A DNA stretch of 11,505 nt from Candidatus Onthomorpha intestinigallinarum (lineage in GTDB: Bacteria > Bacteroidota > Bacteroidia > Bacteroidales > P3), in the NCBI GenBank assembly GCA_019114015.1, contig DXGG01000192.1, forward strand, positions 1 through 11,505, in the 5' to 3' direction. How positions within the stretch are numbered: position 1 is the stretch's first letter; the number at the start of each line of letters is the position of its first letter. Under the pieces are notes generated by a model, which saw nothing but the letters and a program-made list of their open reading frames with translations, was not told the origin of the DNA and made no database searches. The translations under genes and the position numbers were made by a program. Positions 8,001 through 11,505 of the stretch are shown here, piece after piece.

Positions 8001-9564
8001 CAAGTATATAATCGTACAACTTCTGTTTTACAATGGCAGTTTCCCTGTAACTCTCATATACGATGAACCCGTTCAAGGCAAGATTCATAAGCATAAGCTT
8101 GGCCTGCACCTCATCGAGTCTGATGAATTTTGCAAACTCCTTTACCGTGAACTGTTCCCTCTTTATCTTGTTGGTGAACTCCCTGACCCTGTACAAAGGA
8201 CTCACCGGGTCTATTCCCTGCAATTTGTTCCACTTGTCCTCCGAGTAATAGTTGTTGCTCTCAAAAGTGGCAAACGATTCTCTCGAGGGACCCTTGACGG
8301 CCGTAAACTCTATTTTGTAGTCATCAAGGTCTGCATAAACCGCATCGGTATATATGTCTATGCAATGGTAAGAGTCCACCCACGGACTTGCGGAAATACC
8401 CTCCTTGTAATCGTTGAAAAACAACCTCCTGTCGCTTTTGTTGAAATTAAGCTTGGTTCCCGGATGATAGATTGAATCGTTGTTGGCGTATATGGTCACC
8501 TGGCAATCCTTAGTTATGATACCGTCCCTGCTGAAAGGGTGCTCTATCGCCTTGGCCCTGATGTACAACTTGCCCTCCCTGTAAAACCTCAACTCGGCCG
8601 GCGTCTTTTCATCACCCGTTCCGAGAAACTTGCCACCCTGCTGGGTGAATCCTCCTACATAGTCCACATCGGGGTATATGTTCTTTATTATTTCCTCCTT
8701 CTTGTATGAATAGAAACGGGGATATGTCGACATGTCTCTTGTCTTGGAATCGCTGCACTGATCCTCAAAACTGCCCGTCAACTTGTGGGAAAAGAACTCC
8801 TTGTTCACAAAACTAACACTGTCTGCCGTAAGAGAAGCCCTGTTCAATATGACCAAATACTTGCCCAATTCAACATAGACATCATCCTGTGGCAGGCCAG
8901 CCTTGGCCCAATCGACCGTACCGCCCTCGCCTTCCCATATGTTTTCCGTCAAATACAAGCGGCCCTTGGTCGAATATATGGTATTGGAATCCCTCAGAGA
9001 ACTGTAAGTCAAATCTATATCGGAATTGATGTCGGCATAAACCCCACGGACAGTATCATAACGGAACACATAACCGCCCGCATCCCCCATAGACCATCGA
9101 ACCGACTTGGAACTGTACAGATAACCGTCTCTCAAAAGATTCAACGTAGCCTCTACCGCTTCATTGTAAATCTTCAGATTGTGATCAACAACATACTTTT
9201 GCATTCCCTTAAGCCACTGGTTATAACTCTCGGGCGTCTGACTGGAACTCTGGAAAGCTATCTGGGTCTGTATGAATTGATAGAAACCGTTTCTCGCCCT
9301 TGCGTTTTTCTTGAACATCAACTGCGATAAAGCCATTATGTCCTTACGGTGCTGAACGCTGAAATTGTTCCACGCCTGCTCATATTCGGACAGAAGCAGT
9401 TCATATTCCTTTTGCTGCTTGCTTTTGATGTTCACATCGGTTTCAACCATTTCCCTCAACTCGTCAATGTAAGTATCGGCGTTGCCGCTGAATCCCTTGA
9501 ATCTCTGAGCATGTACGGACTCTATCACCATACACGACAAAAGAACTAAAAGTATCTTTCTCAT
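5029..9564 (-). CDS. Very large exported protein of unknown function (1511 aa), Bacteroidota-conserved type
   Basis: Function unknown. The start is the ATG 10 nt after the prmA stop and opens a signal peptide (MRK, hydrophobic core to about 14, likely cleavage after SVHA at residue 19), so the protein should enter the periplasm. LLSC at 8-11 looks like a lipobox but comes too early and is followed by more hydrophobic residues. Residues about 29-150 are charged and look helical. After that come long stretches with the alternating pattern of beta strands and repeated short Gly/Asp turns. A helical, winged-helix-like segment lies at about 465-530 (TVKEFAKFIRLDEVQAKLML, then NGFIVYE). A beta module around 549-590 recurs at 1009-1050 (IRPMEGRIRMY versus VRPSDGNITIY). 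A Gly-rich YGGKGQF stretch is at 754-760. The last 24 residues are highly acidic (DNDTDVDTEE). I see no catalytic motif, transmembrane helix beyond the signal, or outer-membrane anchor signal such as a Por-type C-terminal domain. The overall look recalls periplasmic beta-scaffold proteins of the LptA/AsmA kind, but I cannot assign it to them. Stop/start overlap with plsY suggests an envelope-related role; this is inference. Confidence 0.9.
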   Translation of the reverse strand: MRKILLVLLSCMVIESVHAQRFKGFSGNADTYIDELREMVETDVNIKSKQQKEYELLLSEYEQAWNNFSVQHRKDIMALSQLMFKKNARARNGFYQFIQTQIAFQSSSQTPESYNQWLKGMQKYVVDHNLKIYNEAVEATLNLLRDGYLYSSKSVRWSMGDAGGYVFRYDTVRGVYADINSDIDLTYSSLRDSNTIYSTKGRLYLTENIWEGEGGTVDWAKAGLPQDDVYVELGKYLVILNRASLTADSVSFVNKEFFSHKLTGSFEDQCSDSKTRDMSTYPRFYSYKKEEIIKNIYPDVDYVGGFTQQGGKFLGTGDEKTPAELRFYREGKLYIRAKAIEHPFSRDGIITKDCQVTIYANNDSIYHPGTKLNFNKSDRRLFFNDYKEGISASPWVDSYHCIDIYTDAVYADLDDYKIEFTAVKGPSRESFATFESNNYYSEDKWNKLQGIDPVSPLYRVREFTNKIKREQFTVKEFAKFIRLDEVQAKLMLMNLALNGFIVYESYRETAIVKQKLYDYILANNKKIDYDALRFVSAAKGEPNAVLNTLDMELRMNGIEKFTISDTHNVAIRPMEGRIRMYKNRDFEFDGQVMAGRFTMSGKGCKFSYDKFALDLPSIDSLNFFVPMYDDSTKLIQIQTPIQNLYCQMLIDEPNNKSSVKKLEGYPILSSTKESYVYYDSKKIQNGVYSRENFYYKLDPFQIKNLFAFKTDSVRFTGVLKSAGIFEDITEPLVVMRDYSLGFKMNTSSTGLAAYGGKGQFYNSIDLSCNGLLGTGYLDYIASRSHSKMFVFHPDSTTCVTDKFNCFSKSSIGTSAAFAKVDATATDEHWYPHMDYMLVEQKTEPFNMYDSLAFHTGSLTVSPSGLTGSGSTRSEEMTVSSQKTVFAEMSYKADTADFVLNALDGNSVAFEAGNVKASVDFKTRQGEFVSNDGISENQMPFLQYKCYVDKFAWGMDSKLLALLDSEHSQVGDIASKPLKELVDMEHPGARFVSTHPNQGGLSFNSPEAKLDLRNNKLMADEVYMIKCADAAVRPSDGNITIYPGAQMDTLDDATILVDTQTKLHEYYNARIHIASAQIYSANGYIDYVDDQQKKHPVFISELNPLSGQSIGRGEIVKEEPLALSSAFNFYGKVEVKAQEENYFFEGGVQTTDNCTENQAWIKFSSRIDPESIYIPISEAPVDVDNNRITTSILFNADNLEPKIAFLSSDIEGDNVMLGAKGYLTYDKTQGGYVIASKEKLEDFANVDAPFLSLNKTNCSAKGEGLIKLGFPLGGAVQTNNYGTISVDRNNEATIQMSLAINFPFSKEALDLMGVELYEDLNLSQIELETSAYKKYLHHVFDAEQAEEWFEDMLVTGEWKEIPKQMQYTLFFPSIRLKWDPVMRSYIGTGNAELGIVGSYQVNKIIRTRVQLIMTALATEFRIYLEANPDHWYFFTYNGAAMSAMSSNETFNSIINETPREERETKTKDGKIYTYRIATPAEKRNFIRNLELGDSYDNDTDVDTEEPQKGEEE
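5040..5046 (-). promoter_or_regulatory. Shine-Dalgarno sequence for plsY inside the upstream gene
   Basis: AAAGGAG on the minus strand, 7 nt before the plsY ATG, lies within the last codons of the 1511-aa gene (the Gln-Lys-Gly-Glu-Glu-Glu end). A clear SD is unusual in Bacteroidota and supports reinitiation or coupled translation at the ATGA overlap. The Glu/Lys/Gly codons alone could produce such a purine run by chance. Confidence 0.55.
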
Positions 9565-9574
9565 AAATCACATT

Positions 9575-10438
9575 TTATCTTTTCACCAGACGCATCGCGG
9601 CCCAATTGTCCTTGGTCCTTACCTCCGAAAGAGTCAACCCCAAGGTCTCACACTTACTTTTGAGTACATCAACATCCTCCGTATAAAACCCACTCAAGAA
9701 CAACACACCGCCCTCCGCCATATTGGCTGAATAAATTTCGACATTGTCAAGCAATATGTTCCTGTTTATGTTGGCAATGAACACATCAAACAATATCTCC
9801 TTCTGCAACAGAGAACTGTCTCCCAAACGCACCTTTACATCAACACCGTTTCTTTTCACATTCTCCGCAGCATTCTCCGCAGCCCATGTGTCATTGTCCA
9901 CAGCCTCACAGTATAACGCACCCATCATACTGGATATTATGGCCAGAACACCCGTTCCGCAGCCCATGTCCATAACCCGCTTTCCCTTCATATCCTCAAC
10001 GGACAGAAAATCTATAATCAAAGACGTCGTCTGATGATGAGCCGTCCCGAAAGACATCTTCGGTTCTATAACCACATCATATCTCACCCCTTCCACTTTG
10101 GGATTGAACGGAGGCCTCACAACACAAAAACCGTCAAAGACTACGGAAGGATAATTCTTCTCCCATTCCGCATTCCAATCCCTCTGTTCTATCGTTTCCG
10201 TTCCGTAAACAACCTGCAAACCGTCCACAAAGCCCAAAGCCTCGTCATAAGCCGCCTTAACCTTCTCCATGGAAAACAATACATCGGGACAATAGGCCTC
10301 AAAACCTTGTGGAGTATCGGCAAAAGCATCAAAACCCATTGAAATCAAAGCATCCTTCAACAAGTCCGCAACCCATGCGCAGGAATCATCCCAACGTCCC
10401 TGCAACATAAGCCGCACATCCAATCTGACATAATTCAT
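9575..10438 (-). CDS. prmA: Ribosomal protein L11 methyltransferase PrmA
   Basis: S-adenosylmethionine-dependent methyltransferase that methylates ribosomal protein L11 in the cytoplasm; usually dispensable in bacteria where tested. With the ATG at 10438 the product is 287 aa, near the E. coli length of 293. A TTG two codons upstream is in frame, but the ATG starts the conserved MNYVRLDV opening and is preferred. The N-terminal ferredoxin-like L11-binding half is followed by DWNAEWEKNYPSV, then MSFGTAHHQTT (E. coli has AFGTGTHPTT), the SAM motif I DMGCGTGVLAI (Asp157, Gly159-Gly163) with the acidic end of strand 2 at VDND, and the ANINRNILL catalytic-loop motif. It starts 6 nt after the tpiA stop and ends 10 nt before the 1511-aa gene, so it is cotranscribed. 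No purine-rich SD precedes it, as is common in Bacteroidota. Confidence 0.95.
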   Translation of the reverse strand: MNYVRLDVRLMLQGRWDDSCAWVADLLKDALISMGFDAFADTPQGFEAYCPDVLFSMEKVKAAYDEALGFVDGLQVVYGTETIEQRDWNAEWEKNYPSVVFDGFCVVRPPFNPKVEGVRYDVVIEPKMSFGTAHHQTTSLIIDFLSVEDMKGKRVMDMGCGTGVLAIISSMMGALYCEAVDNDTWAAENAAENVKRNGVDVKVRLGDSSLLQKEILFDVFIANINRNILLDNVEIYSANMAEGGVLFLSGFYTEDVDVLKSKCETLGLTLSEVRTKDNWAAMRLVKR

Positions 10439-10444
10439 GACCAA

Positions 10445-11203
10445 CTAAAAACTGCAAGCTATCTCTATGAAATCCTCATGTTTCAAAGAAGCACCGCCTA
10501 TCAATCCCCCGTCCACATCAGGTTGGGCGAACAGCTCCCTCGCATTCTTTGCATTACAGCTGCCTCCGTAAAGAATAGATACCTCCTGCGCCACATCATC
10601 CGAATACTTGTCGGCAATCAATCCTCTTATGAAAGCGTGCATCTCCTGAGCCTGATCCTTTGTTGCGGTCTTGCCCGTTCCTATCGCCCACACCGGCTCA
10701 TAAGCCAATATGACCTTTGTAATCTGATCCTTTGACAAATGGAACAAACCCTCGCTCACCTGAGAGCGTATGACATCGAAATGTCTGCCTTCCTCCCTTT
10801 CCTCCAACAACTCTCCGACACACACTATGGGATTTATGTCCACCTTTAGCAATCTGTCCACCTTTTCCGCAACATCCCTGTTCGTCTCAAAGAAATATTT
10901 CCTTCTCTCGCTGTGTCCCACAATACAATAGTCTATGTTCATCGACTGCAACATTGCGGCCGACACCTCACCGGTATAGGCTCCATTGTCAAACTTCGAC
11001 ACGTTCTGAGCTCCCACAAAAAACTCCACATCCTCTGCCGCATCGCTCACCAGTTCCAAATAAGGGAAAGGAGGACACACAATGACATCAACATCCGTAG
11101 AATCGAAATTCCTCAACTTTTCCGCAATGTCGTTAATAAGTTCGTCTGCCTGGGAGAACAACTGATTGGACTTCCAGTTGCCAGCAACTATATTTCTTCT
11201 CAT
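10445..11203 (-). CDS. tpiA: Triosephosphate isomerase
   Basis: Cytoplasmic glycolytic enzyme interconverting dihydroxyacetone phosphate and glyceraldehyde 3-phosphate; a TIM barrel acting as a dimer. The product is 252 aa, the usual size. Catalytic residues are all present: Asn9 and Lys11 in AGNWKSN, His97 in IVGHSERR and Glu169 in AYEPVWAIGTGK, the last also containing the flexible loop 6. Phosphate-binding glycines are in LYGGSCNAKN and GGLIGGASL. The open frame extends 66 codons further upstream to 11401, but that part is Cys/Tyr/Phe-rich, unlike any TIM, and overlaps the promoter; the start is therefore the ATG opening MRRNIVAGNWK. It is the first gene of the operon. The AT-rich leader just before the ATG (TTAAATTAAAAACGG) is typical of Bacteroidota translation starts. 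Confidence 0.98.
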   Translation of the reverse strand: MRRNIVAGNWKSNQLFSQADELINDIAEKLRNFDSTDVDVIVCPPFPYLELVSDAAEDVEFFVGAQNVSKFDNGAYTGEVSAAMLQSMNIDYCIVGHSERRKYFFETNRDVAEKVDRLLKVDINPIVCVGELLEEREEGRHFDVIRSQVSEGLFHLSKDQITKVILAYEPVWAIGTGKTATKDQAQEMHAFIRGLIADKYSDDVAQEVSILYGGSCNAKNARELFAQPDVDGGLIGGASLKHEDFIEIACSF

Positions 11204-11243
11204 ATCCGTTTTTAATTTAATGTAACAATATATTACCGATTTG

Positions 11244-11274
11244 CAAACATACGAATAAATATTGGATGAACAAA
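11244..11274 (-). promoter_or_regulatory. Bacteroides-type sigma-ABfr promoter for the tpiA operon
   Basis: On the minus strand a TTTG -33 element (11271-11274) and a perfect TATGTTTG -7 element (11244-11251, consensus TAnnTTTG) are separated by 19 nt. This matches the published Bacteroides housekeeping promoter. Transcription would begin near 11237, leaving a leader of about 33 nt before the tpiA ATG. No comparable promoter is evident in the short gaps further down the operon. Confidence 0.8.
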
Positions 11275-11399
11275 GTCCCGCAGATATCAAAGCATATCGG
11301 TCAGACGGACGGAAGAACAAGGGCGGTAAAATTCCATAAAACGCCTGAAAAAAACAACAAGTCTCGAGGAGAAAAAAATAACATGCGTGTTCAAGGTGC
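11275..11399. other. Non-coding DNA upstream of the tpiA promoter, nothing assignable
   Basis: About 125 bp between the tpiA -33 element and the tandem repeats. It contains A-rich runs and, on the plus strand, a GAGGAG purine block (11366-11371) ahead of an ATG at 11383 that opens only an 11-residue frame. No terminator, RNA fold or gene is convincing here. Confidence 0.5.
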
Positions 11400-11444
11400 A
11401 AAAAGTCTAACTTTTTAGGGTGAAAAGTCTAACTTTTTGAGGTG
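11400..11444. repeat. Tandem pair of 22-bp near-palindromic repeats
   Basis: Two head-to-tail units (11401-11422 and 11423-11444) share the core AAAAGTCTAACTTTTT and end in AGGGTG and GAGGTG; they differ at two adjacent positions. A partial third end (AAGGTG, 11394-11399) precedes the first unit. Each core is itself an inverted repeat (AAAAGT, CTA, ACTTTT), 7 bp long in the first copy if the A at 11400 is included. The pattern could be an operator for a dimeric regulator, a dispersed intergenic repeat, or the end of a small non-autonomous element; the sequence does not decide. Confidence 0.75.
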
Positions 11445-11466
11445 AATGCTGACGACTTATTTTTTT

Positions 11467-11502
11467 CCGCACGCGACTTTTATAATCCGACACGCGTTTT
11501 AT
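11467..11502. repeat. Imperfect short direct repeat at the right edge
   Basis: CCGCACGCGACTTTTAT (11467-11483) and CCGACACGCGTTTTAT (11487-11502) are similar with small indels, built around ACGCG and TTTTAT. They sit next to the 22-bp repeats and may belong to the same repeat-rich intergenic patch, but the similarity is short and could be chance. The window ends 3 nt later. Confidence 0.3.
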
Positions 11503-11505
11503 CCC

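Noticed and set aside
7864..8475. Plus-strand open frame (203 codons) opposite the 1511-aa gene
   Set aside because: Same reasoning: complement of coding codons, no start signal, no motif.
9532..9564. Lipobox (LLSC) in the 1511-aa protein
   Set aside because: The Cys is at residue 11, before the hydrophobic core ends, and is followed by hydrophobic residues; a signal peptidase I site after SVHA is more plausible.
10439..10444. TTG start for prmA two codons upstream of the ATG
   Set aside because: No SD sequence and no conserved residues before the ATG; the ATG gives the normal MNYVRLDV opening.
11204..11401. N-terminal extension of triosephosphate isomerase by 66 residues
   Set aside because: The extension is Cys/Tyr/Phe-rich, has no counterpart in TIM enzymes and would place the promoter inside the gene; the ATG at 11203 gives the standard N-terminus.
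11407..11505. Minus-strand frame open from the right edge for 32 codons to a TAG inside the repeats
   Set aside because: Could be the C-terminal end of an upstream gene, but it is short, Lys/Arg-rich and runs through low-complexity repeats; there is not enough sequence to support it.

Overview
The window looks like a core-genome segment of a member of the order Bacteroidales (Bacteroidota). Four things point there: a perfect Bacteroides-type promoter (TTTG, 19 bp, TAnnTTTG) ahead of tpiA; Bacteroidota-style variants of PrmA, PlsY and the S41 protease; a Dcp-type M3 peptidase made as a lipoprotein; and a very large exported protein of a type I recall only from this phylum. Genus cannot be set from the sequence alone. 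I see no transposase, integrase, CRISPR array, tRNA or rRNA.

Layout. Bases 1-1680 (+) hold most of an S41 C-terminal processing protease; its start lies left of the window. It converges on a five-gene minus-strand block, and about 550 bp of AT-rich DNA between them carries one strong terminator for each side. Read in transcription order (right to left), the block is tpiA (triosephosphate isomerase), prmA (ribosomal protein L11 methyltransferase), a 1511-residue exported protein of unknown function, plsY (acyl-phosphate:glycerol-3-phosphate acyltransferase) and a dcp-like M3 metallopeptidase lipoprotein. Gaps are 6 nt, 10 nt, a 4-nt ATGA overlap and 28 nt, so it is probably one operon driven from the tpiA promoter and ended by the T7 hairpin after dcp.

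How the genes could work together. TpiA handles dihydroxyacetone phosphate, from which glycerol 3-phosphate (the PlsY substrate) is made, so glycolysis and phospholipid entry share a transcript. PrmA ties the block to ribosome production and growth. The giant protein, Dcp and the S41 protease are all predicted to act outside the cytoplasm. The best candidate for undescribed biology is the 1511-residue protein: it has a signal peptide, a helical N-terminal part, long beta-rich stretches, an internal duplication, a helical segment with a winged-helix look, and stop/start coupling to plsY. That suggests, but does not show, a cell-envelope role.

The right end (11275-11505) has no convincing gene but carries a tandem pair of 22-bp near-palindromic repeats of unknown role, upstream of the tpiA promoter.
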